Source of the DNA: Robertmurraya korlensis NBRC 107688
Lineage (GTDB): Bacteria; Bacillota; Bacilli; Bacillales; Cytobacillaceae
Direction: 5' to 3'
Length of the DNA: 64,000 nucleotides
NCBI RefSeq assembly: GCF_001591645.1
Contig: NZ_BCVH01000001.1
Location: 682,001-746,000, forward strand
Shown: piece by piece, positions 1-8,600 of the stretch
How the letters are laid out: each line of letters opens with the position of its first letter
Position numbering within the stretch: the first letter of the stretch is position 1
The notes under the pieces: generated by a model
What the model was told of the DNA's origin: nothing
Database searches by the model: none
What the model saw: only the letters and a program-made list of their open reading frames with translations
Translations under genes and position numbers: made by a program

Positions 1-119
1 TCTGTTTTCTGAAAGATACAGTTCTCAAGAGAAAACAATAAACTCACCAGCACCCCTTGTGGGCCACATAACCTCTGCACGGTGTAAGGCTGTGGCGAAA
101 ATTAAATTGGTATGAGAGT

Positions 120-153
120 AACAGCTTTGTCATTTAGGGATAAGGCTGTTTTT
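120..153 (+). terminator. Rho-independent terminator-like hairpin
   Basis: AACAGC pairs with GCTGTT across a loop, followed by a short T run. It would end a transcript entering from the left edge. The rest of 1-335 shows no convincing gene; it is the leader of the GAF-GGDEF gene. Confidence 0.45.
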
Positions 154-335
154 ACGTAATTTGAGTGGAATCTGTAGCTGTTTTTCTTTGCGAAAAATTA
201 AGAGGAAGTCACCGCTTGTTTCTCCCGGCATTGCAACGAAGTTAAATTAGAAAAGCACTCTTTATCAATTACAGATGACAATTATTGTCCTAAAATGGTA
301 ACATATATTATCCATTTATAGAATTGAGGTAAACT

Positions 336-1244
336 ATGGATTACAAAGTTGCTAACGATTTGCTTGCATTAGTTAACTCACTAATTGACGGAAAATTTTT
401 CTTTATTTCAAAGATACGAAATAATATGTTCACACTTGTGAAAGTTTTGGATAATGGAATGAACCTACAATTAAATGACGGGGATACTTTAAGTACCTCT
501 GATTCTTATTGCCAACAGATTGTGAATATGAAAGAGTCGTGGGTTATTGATGAAGCACAAACCCATCCTTTTACTAGTAAATTGGCTCTAACGAAGGAAT
601 ATAATATCCAATCCTATGTAGGTGTACCGGTTTTTTATAAAGATGGAGGCCTGTACGGGACTATCTGCGCTTTAGACACGGAGAAGTCAAAGTTTACTGA
701 TAAAGAGGTTGATATTCTTACTAGATTCTCTAATCTGTATACGAGTGTTGTTGAGCTAGAGAAAAGGGTGAAATATGACAAATTAACTACTTTGCACAAT
801 AGAGATTTCTTGTATGATAACTTCGAGAAACTCTTTCACAAAGGTTCTTTGCTTCTATTAGATCTAGATGGTTTTAAAGAAGTAAACGATCAATACGGCC
901 ATGAAGTCGGGGATTTAGTTCTGAGAGAGGTTGGAGAACGAATAAGAAACTTTGTTGGACTAGATGGTGCAGGGTTTAGATTAGGAGGAGACGAATTTGT
1001 TACCATCTTTCCTGATGTGACAGAGAAAAATGTGATAGAAGATAAAGCAACTAGTCTATTGAAGATACTAGCTGATTGGGAAGATTTCCATTACGAAATC
1101 GGAATTAGTGCAAGTATTGGTATTTCTTTATTTCCAATAGATGGCTCTAGTATCTCTCAGTTACTCAAAAAAGCTGATATCGCAATGTATCAAGCAAAAC
1201 AAATGGGGAAAAATGCTTTTCGTATGTATAGAGCGTCTGCTTAG
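336..1244 (+). CDS. GAF-GGDEF protein, probable diguanylate cyclase
   Basis: A 302-residue soluble protein. An N-terminal GAF-type sensor (about 10-135, with the 'YVGVPVF' strand and 'GTICALD') is followed by a GGDEF domain (about 150-298). The signature GGDEF is intact at 217-221 and a metal-binding Asp sits in 'LLDLDGFK' near 178, so synthesis of cyclic di-GMP from two GTP is expected. The RxxD inhibitory site is degenerate (VGLD), suggesting no classical product inhibition. There is no membrane segment, so it acts in the cytoplasm on an unknown small ligand. A GAGGT ribosome site precedes the ATG. It is monocistronic, closed by a good terminator. Related cyclic-di-GMP elements in the window are the riboswitch near 32553 and the cyclase at 48871. 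Confidence 0.85.
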   Translation: MDYKVANDLLALVNSLIDGKFFFISKIRNNMFTLVKVLDNGMNLQLNDGDTLSTSDSYCQQIVNMKESWVIDEAQTHPFTSKLALTKEYNIQSYVGVPVFYKDGGLYGTICALDTEKSKFTDKEVDILTRFSNLYTSVVELEKRVKYDKLTTLHNRDFLYDNFEKLFHKGSLLLLDLDGFKEVNDQYGHEVGDLVLREVGERIRNFVGLDGAGFRLGGDEFVTIFPDVTEKNVIEDKATSLLKILADWEDFHYEIGISASIGISLFPIDGSSISQLLKKADIAMYQAKQMGKNAFRMYRASA

Positions 1245-1288
1245 TCGTTGTCCATTATTGGCGATAATTTAAATCATTGTATATGTTT

Positions 1289-1317
1289 AACCCACTTATC
1301 TCACTAAGTGGGTTTTT
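1289..1317 (+). terminator. Terminator of the GAF-GGDEF gene
   Basis: AACCCACTTA and TAAGTGGGTT form a 10-bp stem with a 6-nt loop, followed directly by a T run. Confidence 0.85.
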
Positions 1318-2147
1318 CGCCTTTATTCGCCTTGCTCTACTAGCCCTCCTATAATGAAAGGACTGACCAAGGGGGTAATATTACGTGGAACAAACACGAT
1401 TCATAACATTTACAATAATGTTTATATGAAAAGTAGAGGGGATTCATTACCGTTCTGTTCAAGTTTGTTTCTATTTTACATAATATCTATTAGGAAAGTC
1501 AGTAACTTGACTTAACGTTTAGTATCCATAAATAGTGGTTCGGTATAGGAGCTTATTGAATACGACCTTAGAAATTATGGTCATTTTAATAGGCCATAAT
1601 ATATTATATTTTAACCATATTTGCTAACTGTAAAAATAACATAAAAATGGGTAATTTATAATAAGAGATTTTATTATTCATTTTTGGTATAGGTAGTGAA
1701 GGGGCCTTTTTATTAAGAAGGCCCTTTTATTATTTTGATTCATTATCAGTTTAGAGAGTGACCACTATACTGCAAGAGGAAATTCTATTGAAAAACTGAG
1801 TAAAATACGTTCAAGTAAAAAATCAATTAAGTCTGATATATCAAGGTTTTTGGTATTCTATTATTTATTTAAGTTGGTTTATTTTGGATTTAGGTAACTT
1901 TGTAGATGAACACGTTTTAAGTCCTGATATTGTTAATGGTGGAGACCTTGGCTTGCAATTGATTGGTTAGGATTATTTTGCTACTAACCTTGTGTATAGT
2001 ATCTGGTATTAGTATTTTTAGAGCATGCCCTTTTGTTTATGATTGAAACTATGAATTGACATAAATAATTTATTTAATTGAATCCAAATTTATATAGTGT
2101 TCGTCTTTTTAATTATAAATACCTATTTTGAGAAGGTGATTTGTCCA
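1318..2147. other. Long gene-poor intergenic region
   Basis: About 830 bases with no convincing gene. It holds one clear hairpin terminator (1699-1733) and, around 1798-1970, a reading frame of roughly 55 codons with no start codon or ribosome site, possibly the tail of a decayed gene. A TTGACA at 2056-2061 may belong to the sigma-factor promoter but has no good -10 at standard spacing. Confidence 0.5.
1699..1733 (+). terminator. Orphan Rho-independent terminator
   Basis: AAGGGGCCTT pairs with AAGGCCCTT and is followed by T-rich sequence. No intact gene precedes it within 450 bases, so it either ends a small RNA or marks a lost gene. Confidence 0.7.
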
Positions 2148-2693
2148 ATGAATATCCCCCTTAATGATAAGAATGAAGATAAGAAAAAAAGTATAGAGGA
2201 GTTAATTGATGAATTCGGAAAACCAATGATGAATTTAGCCTATACATATGTAAAGGATTGGAGGCTAGCTGAGGATGTAATGCAGGAGGTTTTTATTAGT
2301 ATCTACAAGGATATCGACAATTTACCGAATATTACTTCATACAAAGCTTGGATATACAGAATAACAGTAAATAAGTGCAAGGATTTGTTAAGAAAGAAAT
2401 TTTTCAAGAAAGATATAATTTTCGATTTTTTTGGACACTTCAGTAAAAGCGAAAAACTTACACCAGAAGAACAATTATTGGTTTCTACAGAGAGAAAAAG
2501 TTTATCACTTTCAGTGTTAGAACTTCCAGTGAGATATCGAGAGGTCATTATTTTATATTATTATGAAGACTTTAGTACAGCTGAAATCGCTGAACTACTA
2601 TCTCAAAATGTCTCAACAGTAAAAACTAAATTAAACCGAGGCCGTCAACTGCTCAAAAGTAAACTTAATAGGGGTGATTGGTTTGAATACTAA
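2148..2693 (+). CDS. ECF-type sigma-70 family RNA polymerase sigma factor
   Basis: 181 residues from the ATG at 2148, chosen because GAGAAGGTGAT lies at ideal distance; an upstream in-frame start at 2097 lacks one. Region 2 is visible in 'LAYTYVKDWRLAEDVMQEVF' and the following aromatic 'SYKAWIYRITVNKC'. Region 4 is the helix-turn-helix 'LPVRYREVIILYYYEDFSTA' with 'VSTVKTKLNRGRQLL'. There is no region 1 or 3, as expected for extracytoplasmic-function factors. The stop overlaps the next gene, which encodes a one-helix membrane protein, the usual arrangement for a sigma factor and its anti-sigma factor. The regulon and inducing signal are not evident. It is not clearly any of the named B. subtilis ECF factors. 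Confidence 0.9.
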   Translation: MNIPLNDKNEDKKKSIEELIDEFGKPMMNLAYTYVKDWRLAEDVMQEVFISIYKDIDNLPNITSYKAWIYRITVNKCKDLLRKKFFKKDIIFDFFGHFSKSEKLTPEEQLLVSTERKSLSLSVLELPVRYREVIILYYYEDFSTAEIAELLSQNVSTVKTKLNRGRQLLKSKLNRGDWFEY

Positions 2694-3717
2694 GGAACTG
2701 TTTAAAAATGCTTTAGATGAAGATATTTTTAAAGATAACCCATTTGACACAACAGTAAAGGAAAGAACAATTAGGAAAATAAACAGATTAGAAAATCGTA
2801 GAACTTCAAATAAACGATTCCAACTAATATTTAACCGGTTACTCACTGTTAGTGTTTGTGCCGTTTTAATAATAATAACTATTAATATGATAAATAATAA
2901 CAACCTTTTTAACAAGAATGGGAAGGAGGGGAGTCAAACAGCGAATGAAGGACAGAAAGAAAACTCATTAACAACAAATGAAAAAAATATGTTAACTAAT
3001 AAAGATGCACTTGAAGAGTATAAAGGACTACCAGAAAATATTAGAAATATTTTTACTGAAAACTTACTCCACTATTATAATAAAGATTCCGATTTTAGAG
3101 AAAAGGTTGCAATTGCACTAACCATGACAGATTATCTATCTGTCTATAAACTTGAAGCAATGACAGACAAAGTACCTGGCCCAAACTTTAATTGGGGATT
3201 TACTTATACCAATGAGAAAGTTTACGTTATAGGGGAAGACTGGATAGAAATCGAAAATAACTTTATAAACTTAAATGATAATTCAACATCCAGATTAAAA
3301 GAGCACCTAAATCAAATTGGAAAAGAATATGTTATAAATACGGGCGAATTAGATTTTCCAGAAGGAACAGATATATTTAAGCCCAAGCTTTCTCATAACA
3401 ATTTAGATCAATCTATCATAAGTAACATCGTTAAGGATGTTGAAAAAAAAATTGTCGGGTTAAATGAGATTTCAGGAAGTATGGGGGAAAGAGATAATTT
3501 AATATACACTAAAATAAACGATTTTCTTAGTTCCTATCAAGATATTCAAGGGATAGATAATCAACAAGAGTTAGACACTTATTTTCAAGTCAGTCGTGAT
3601 TTCTATATATTTTCTCTAATTATTTTAAGACCTGTTGAAGTTGAAGTTTTAAAAGAACCAAAGTATCTCTCAAATGAGGAACAAGTAAAAGATATCGTAG
3701 AGAATTATCCGAGGTAA
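2683..3717 (+). CDS. Probable anti-sigma factor, single-pass membrane protein
   Basis: About 344 residues. The likely start is TTG at 2683 with AGGGGTGAT just upstream; a GTG at 2674 lies inside that ribosome site. It overlaps the sigma gene by 11 bases, implying translational coupling. A basic cytoplasmic segment ('RTIRKINRLENRR') is followed by one transmembrane helix (about residues 48-68, 'LLTVSVCAVLIIITINMI'), an Asn/Glu-rich linker and a roughly 250-residue extracellular domain without recognised motif. No zinc-binding HxxxCxxC is seen, so it is not a ZAS-type anti-sigma factor. The assignment rests mainly on gene order and topology. Confidence 0.65.
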   Translation: MNTKELFKNALDEDIFKDNPFDTTVKERTIRKINRLENRRTSNKRFQLIFNRLLTVSVCAVLIIITINMINNNNLFNKNGKEGSQTANEGQKENSLTTNEKNMLTNKDALEEYKGLPENIRNIFTENLLHYYNKDSDFREKVAIALTMTDYLSVYKLEAMTDKVPGPNFNWGFTYTNEKVYVIGEDWIEIENNFINLNDNSTSRLKEHLNQIGKEYVINTGELDFPEGTDIFKPKLSHNNLDQSIISNIVKDVEKKIVGLNEISGSMGERDNLIYTKINDFLSSYQDIQGIDNQQELDTYFQVSRDFYIFSLIILRPVEVEVLKEPKYLSNEEQVKDIVENYPR

Positions 3718-3721
3718 TTTT

Positions 3722-3766
3722 TAAAAACAGTATAGAGGGTTTCTCTATTCTATTTCTGTTTTTCCT
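3722..3766 (+). terminator. Possible terminator after the sigma/anti-sigma pair
   Basis: AAACAG...CTGTTT brackets an inner ATAGAG/CTCTAT stem and is followed by TTTTTCC. The stem is interrupted, so strength is uncertain. Confidence 0.45.
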
Positions 3767-3832
3767 TTTTTCTTAGTGGGGAAATTTGAATAGCATAATG
3801 CTATAAGAACGATTTGACTTGGGGGTAAAAAA

Positions 3833-4095
3833 ATGACCTTTCACCAAAAGTTAAGGACTGAGGATATAAAAGCATTTCGAAAGAACGTTAAAGAAACATC
3901 GAAACAATTGAAGAATAGGTATTTGTTGGTCGGTGCAATTAGTTCGATAATCTATTTTCTATATCTACTGAATAAAACCTATACTGTGCCGGATATTTAC
4001 TCATTGAGTTGCTCCCGACATATTCTAAATGGGGTTTTGATGTATTTCATCTAGTTTCGTTCATCTTTATTATTTATCCTGTTCTTGTTGAGTAA
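3833..4095 (+). pseudogene. Small two-helix membrane protein, probably frameshifted
   Basis: A good ribosome site (TTGGGGGT) precedes the ATG at 3833. The first 53 residues are a charged amphipathic segment followed by one hydrophobic helix ('LLVGAISSIIYFLYLLNK'). The open frame then ends at 4054 with a Cys/Ser-rich tail that does not look like a membrane protein. In another frame, from about the codons after 'TYTVP', translation continues as 'GYLLIELLPTYSKWGFDVF' and a second hydrophobic helix up to a TAA at 4093-4095, giving about 87 residues in total. A single-base shift near 3990 would restore it. I do not recognise the family. Confidence 0.45.
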
Positions 4096-4120
4096 TCTTA
4101 TTCCTTTACATGGGGCAAAT

Positions 4121-4161
4121 TTAATCTCTTCCTTAGTAATATGAACTTAGAGAAGAGATTA
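4121..4161 (+). other. Perfect 10-bp inverted repeat
   Basis: TAATCTCTTC and GAAGAGATTA are separated by about 20 bases with no T run after them. It lies between the broken small gene and the intron remnant; its role is unknown. Confidence 0.4.
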
Positions 4162-4189
4162 GCTATATTCTGTAAATGATAACTAGGAG

Positions 4190-4221
4190 GAGCCATGTGC
4201 GTTATAGCGCAAGCGCGGTTC
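4190..4221 (+). mobile_element. Group II intron domain V remnant
   Basis: The 32 bases fold exactly like domain V: a lower helix GAGCCATG/CGCGGTTC with the catalytic AGC triad on the 5' side, a 2-nt AG bulge, an upper helix TGCG/CGCA and a short terminal loop. The flanking GTGAGGGGGAGG is also typical downstream of domain V in bacterial class C-like introns. No reverse transcriptase gene is found upstream, so this is the 3' remnant of a decayed intron. The A in the lower helix creates one mismatch, consistent with decay. Confidence 0.5.
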
Positions 4222-4392
4222 TGTGAGGGGGAGGACAAGGGGTGATTTTTTGGAGAAAAACATTGGGGATGTAGATAATTTTTTAAACAAGTAGTAAAAA
4301 AACTTTGCAAAAAAAATAATATTTCCCTCAGAAACCTAAATTTGAAATCATCGAGAACACATAATGTTTATTAGCAGTAAGAACCACTAGTC
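4222..4392. other. Gene-free spacer between intron remnant and repeats
   Basis: A-rich sequence without supported coding capacity; together with the intron remnant and the repeat array it forms a 490-base gene-free stretch. Confidence 0.5.
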
Positions 4393-4560
4393 TTCGGACA
4401 AGGTCCGTCCCCAGAGGCAGTTAGATGTCCGGAAAAGGGGTTGATTCGGACAAAGACCGTCCCCAGAGGCAGTTAGATGTCCGAATAAGGGGTTGATTCG
4501 GACAGAGACCGTCCCCAGAGGCAGTTAGATGTCCGAATAAGGGGTTGATTCAGACAAAGT
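4393..4560. repeat. 52-bp tandem repeat array, 3 full units plus partial
   Basis: Units start at 4393, 4445 and 4497, with a degenerate fourth from 4549. They are near identical (TTCGGACA, then GACCGTCCCCAGAGGCAG, then TTAGATGTCCGAATAAGG). Across each unit junction TGTCCGAAT pairs with ATTCGGACA around a 9-nt loop, so each 52-bp period carries a 9-bp hairpin. The array lies just downstream of gltC. The same period and hairpin design recur at 52692 and 63361. Confidence 0.95.
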
Positions 4561-4586
4561 TCGACCAGTTTTTTGTAGTAAAACTT

Positions 4587-5489
4587 CTATTTATACTGCT
4601 CCAACCGATTAAAAAACTGAATCAAAAACTGATAAAAGTTACTTTCAGCGGGTGCCAGTTCTCGATGCTTTGGAATAATCACCCCAACCGTACGCATCGC
4701 TTTTGGCGTTTCAATCGGTACCTTAACCGTGAACCGGGGGGTAGAGTCATAGAACGTGCTCTCAGGCAATAGACTAACTCCGATTCCAGCAGAAACAAGG
4801 CCTTTTAACGCATCCATGTCCTCACCTTCAGATGTAATCTCTGGTTCAAAACCTGCTTCACGACACGCCTCCACTGCAAGCCTTCGAAGAACATACCCCT
4901 TAGGAAATAGGACGAACTTGTCTGTACGTAAGTCACTAAGATGAATGCTTTTTTTCTCAGCCAGTGGATGCTGGGAAGGAATCAAAGCAACGATGTTTTC
5001 CATAAATAAAATCTTTGTCTCTAAGTCCGGATCATTCGTAGGGACGGGGCCAAGGAAGGCTAAATCAATTTCCCCATTTTTTACGGCATCGATTAAGTTG
5101 GCATACGAGCCTTGACGCAGATGGAAGTTGACGTTTGGTACGTCATTCTTATAAGCGGAAATCACGGTAGGAAGCCAATATCTAGAAAGGCTGGTCGGAT
5201 AGCCAATTTTAATCGTCCCTGCTTGCGGATCAAGATATTCGTCTATTTTATCCTTGGCTTCATCCAGCTTTTTCAAGGAGCTTTTTACATACTTCAAAAA
5301 GACATAACCAATCTGTGTGACCTTAATATTTCTTCCGACTCGTTCGAGTAGCTTTACGCCTAACTCCTCTTCTAGCTTCGTAATTTGATAGCTGACCGCT
5401 GATTGTGCCACATTTAAATTATCTGCTGCTTCTGTCATATGTTCTCGTTCTGCTACTTCTATAAAATAGCGCAATTGACGGAGCTCCAT
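4587..5489 (-). CDS. gltC: LysR-family activator of glutamate synthase genes, GltC
   Basis: 300 residues, the length of B. subtilis GltC, which it matches along its whole length as I recall that protein ('MELRQLRYFIEVAEREHMTE' at the N terminus, 'GEDMDALKGLVSAGIGVSLL' in the effector domain and a '..LIQFFNRLEQYK' C terminus). An N-terminal winged helix-turn-helix (1-60) is followed by the two-lobed periplasmic-binding-like effector domain. It is divergent from gltA with 131 bases between them, the classical arrangement in which GltC both autorepresses and activates gltAB according to the 2-oxoglutarate/glutamate balance. Confidence 0.93.
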   Translation of the reverse strand: MELRQLRYFIEVAEREHMTEAADNLNVAQSAVSYQITKLEEELGVKLLERVGRNIKVTQIGYVFLKYVKSSLKKLDEAKDKIDEYLDPQAGTIKIGYPTSLSRYWLPTVISAYKNDVPNVNFHLRQGSYANLIDAVKNGEIDLAFLGPVPTNDPDLETKILFMENIVALIPSQHPLAEKKSIHLSDLRTDKFVLFPKGYVLRRLAVEACREAGFEPEITSEGEDMDALKGLVSAGIGVSLLPESTFYDSTPRFTVKVPIETPKAMRTVGVIIPKHRELAPAESNFYQFLIQFFNRLEQYK

Positions 5490-5531
5490 TTTGGTCTCTT
5501 CTCCTATTCATATGTTTTTTCGATTAATTTA

Positions 5532-5574
5532 ATATAAATTATATATTGTTTATATGATTTTGAAAACATAGAAT
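5532..5574 (+). promoter_or_regulatory. gltA promoter and candidate GltC site
   Basis: TTGTTT (5546-5551) and TAGAAT (5569-5574) are 17 bases apart and would start transcription near 5581, 40 bases before the gltA ATG. Immediately upstream lies the near-palindrome ATATAAATTATAT (5532-5544), in the position where a LysR activator contacts DNA near -40. The assignment to GltC is inference from position. Confidence 0.6.
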
Positions 5575-5620
5575 GTTGTTATATGAATTTTTCGACAACA
5601 ATCGGCAGGGAGAGAAGAAT

Positions 5621-8600
5621 ATGACATATCATCAATTACCAAAAGCACAAGGTCTCTACCGTCCTGAATTTGAACATGATGCATGTGGAATCGGCTTATA
5701 CGCTCATATAAAAGGGAACGCCACACATGATATAGTGGCAAAAGGACTATCTATGCTTTGTCAATTGGATCATCGTGGTGGACAGGGAAGTGACCCGTTC
5801 ACAGGCGATGGCGCAGGACTTATGGTTCAAATACCAGACCTGTTTTTCAGAAAAGAATGTGCTGACATGAACTTACCTGAAAAAGGGAAGTACGGTGTGG
5901 GAATGCTCTTTTTCTCAAAAGATGACAGAGAGCGGGAAGAAATAGAAGCGCAAATTAATAAATTAATAGAACAAGAAGGTCAAACGGTGCTTGGCTGGAG
6001 AAACGTTCCAGTTGATGCTAGCAAAATTGGGGTAACTGCTCAGGAAAGCTGTCCAGTTGTTCGCCAGGTGTTTGTTGGAGGTAACGAAAATGACTCTCTA
6101 GCGTTTGAACGCAAATTATACGTAATTCGTAAACAAGCAGAAAACTGGGCAAAGGTTTCTGACTATCGTTTCTATTTTGCGAGTTTTTCAAGTAGAACGA
6201 TTGTGTATAAGGGATTATTAACTCCTGAACAAGTGGATCAATTCTATTTGGATTTGCAGGATGAGAGCTTTGTATCTGCTTTTGCTTTAGTGCATTCACG
6301 CTTCAGTACAAATACCTTCCCAAGCTGGGAAAGAGCGCATCCAAACCGTTACTTAATTCACAACGGAGAAATCAATACGCTTCAAGGAAATATACACTGG
6401 ATGAAGGCACGTGAAACTCAATTCATTTCTGAAGCATTTGGTTCAGATTTAGAAAAAGTGTTGCCAATCCTTGATACAGACGGTAGTGATTCGTCAATTT
6501 TAGATAACGCACTTGAATTTTTGGTGCTTGCCGGCAGAAAGCCTGCACATGCGGCCATGATATTAGTACCAGAGCCTTGGTCTGAAAATCCTCATATCAC
6601 AGATGAAAAGAGAGCTTTTTATGAGTATCACAGCTCGTTAATCGAGCCGTGGGATGGACCATCAGCGATTTCGTTTACAGACGGAAAACAAATTGGTGCC
6701 GTTTTAGACCGTAATGGACTTCGACCAGCTCGTTATTATGTAACGGAAGATGATTATATTATCTTTTCATCAGAGGTTGGGGTAATTGATGTTGAGCCGG
6801 AAAAGGTGTTATACAAAGAGCGCCTTCAACCAGGAAAAATGCTTTTAATCGATCTAGAAGAAGGTCGTATTATTTCTGATGAGGAAGTTAAATCAGAAAT
6901 GGCTCAAGCGAAGCCTTACCAGCAATGGTTGAATGACGAGCTTGTAAGATTAGAAGATTCAGTAGAGGCTGAGGGAGAAATTCCAGAGAATTACCTAGTT
7001 CTTCAAAAAGCGTTTGGATATACGTATGAAGATATTCAAAAATACATCCTTCCAGCTGTAACGGAAGGAAAGGATCCGCTTGGAGCGATGGGGAACGATA
7101 TGCCGCTTGCGGTCTTATCCGATAAACCACAGAATTTGTTTAACTACTTTAAGCAATTATTCGCTCAAGTAACGAATCCACCAATTGACGCGATTCGTGA
7201 AGCGATTGTAACGTCAACCGTTTCTTACTTAGGGGCAGAAGGAAATCTGCTACATCCATCAGCAGAAAATTGCCGTCGTATTCAGTTAGAAACACCAATT
7301 TTGACAAACAGCCAGCTTGATGCTTTAAAAAATGGTACAGAATTTAAAAGTGTAGTCATCGAAAGTGTGTTCCATAACGATCTAGAAAGCAGTCTGAACA
7401 ACCTTTGCCGTCAAGCAGAAGAAGCCATTGCAGGTGGAGCAAGTATACTGATTTTATCAGACCGCAACATTAATGAAACAACCGTTGCGATTCCTTCCCT
7501 TCTAGCAGTGAGTGCTCTTCATCAGCATTTGATTCGTGAGGGGTTACGTACGAAAGCTAGCATTCTAGTGGAATCTGGAGAGGTAAGAGAAGTTCATCAT
7601 TTTGCGGTGTTACTTGGATATGGTGTGGACGCAATCAACCCTTATCTAGCATTCTCGATTTATCAGCAAGCTGTTTCCGAAGGCGCATTACCATTTACCT
7701 ATCAAGAAGCGGTGAAAAAGTACGTCGTTTCTATGAGTGAAGGTGTGGTTAAGGTTATGTCGAAAATGGGGATTTCTACGGTACAAAGTTACCGCGGTGC
7801 TCAAATTTTTGAAGCGGTTGGAATCAGCTCAGATGTAATTGACCGTTACTTCACAGGAACAGTTTCACAGCTTGGAGGAATTGGCTTAGAAACGATTGCT
7901 GAAGAGGCGAAGCTGCGTCATGCGGAAGCTTACTCTTCATTAGATCATACCTTAGAATCCGGCAGTAACTTCCAATGGAGACATGATGGAGAACACCATG
8001 CCTTTAATCCTGGAACCATTCATACATTGCAATGGGCTTGCCGTAACGGTGATTATGACTTATTTAAAAAATATTCGACACTTGCCAATGAAGAACGACT
8101 CGGCTTTTTACGTAACCTATTCTCTTTCAATGGTTCAAGACAACCATTACCTATTGAAGAGGTGGAAAGTGTGGATTCAATCGTTCGCCGCTTCAAAACA
8201 GGTGCAATGAGCTTTGGATCCATCAGTAAGGAAGCGCACGAAACCTTAGCAATTGCCATGAACCGTTTAGGTGGAAAGAGCAATAGCGGTGAAGGTGGAG
8301 AAGATGCAAGTCGTTTTGTTCCTGATGAAAATGGTGATAACCGAGGAAGTAAGATTAAGCAAATTGCTTCCGGTCGTTTTGGTGTGAAAAGTCATTATTT
8401 AGTAAATGCCGAAGAGCTACAAATTAAAATGGCTCAAGGAGCGAAGCCTGGTGAAGGCGGACAGTTAATGGGGAAAAAGGTGTACCCATGGGTAGCCGAC
8501 GTTCGTGGATCGACACCTGGTGTTAGCTTAATTTCACCACCACCACATCATGACATCTACTCAATCGAGGATTTGGCTCAATTGATTCATGATTTGAAGA

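Noticed and set aside
1798-1970. Remnant coding sequence of about 55 codons
   Set aside because: No start codon, no ribosome site and no recognisable family; too weak to list as a gene.
4393-4560. CRISPR-like array
   Set aside because: The 52-bp units are contiguous without unique spacers and no cas gene is nearby; it is a tandem repeat.
5573-5620. Upstream ATG of gltA giving 16 extra residues
   Set aside because: It lies at the transcription start and lacks a ribosome site; the ATG at 5621 places Cys22 as in the known propeptide.
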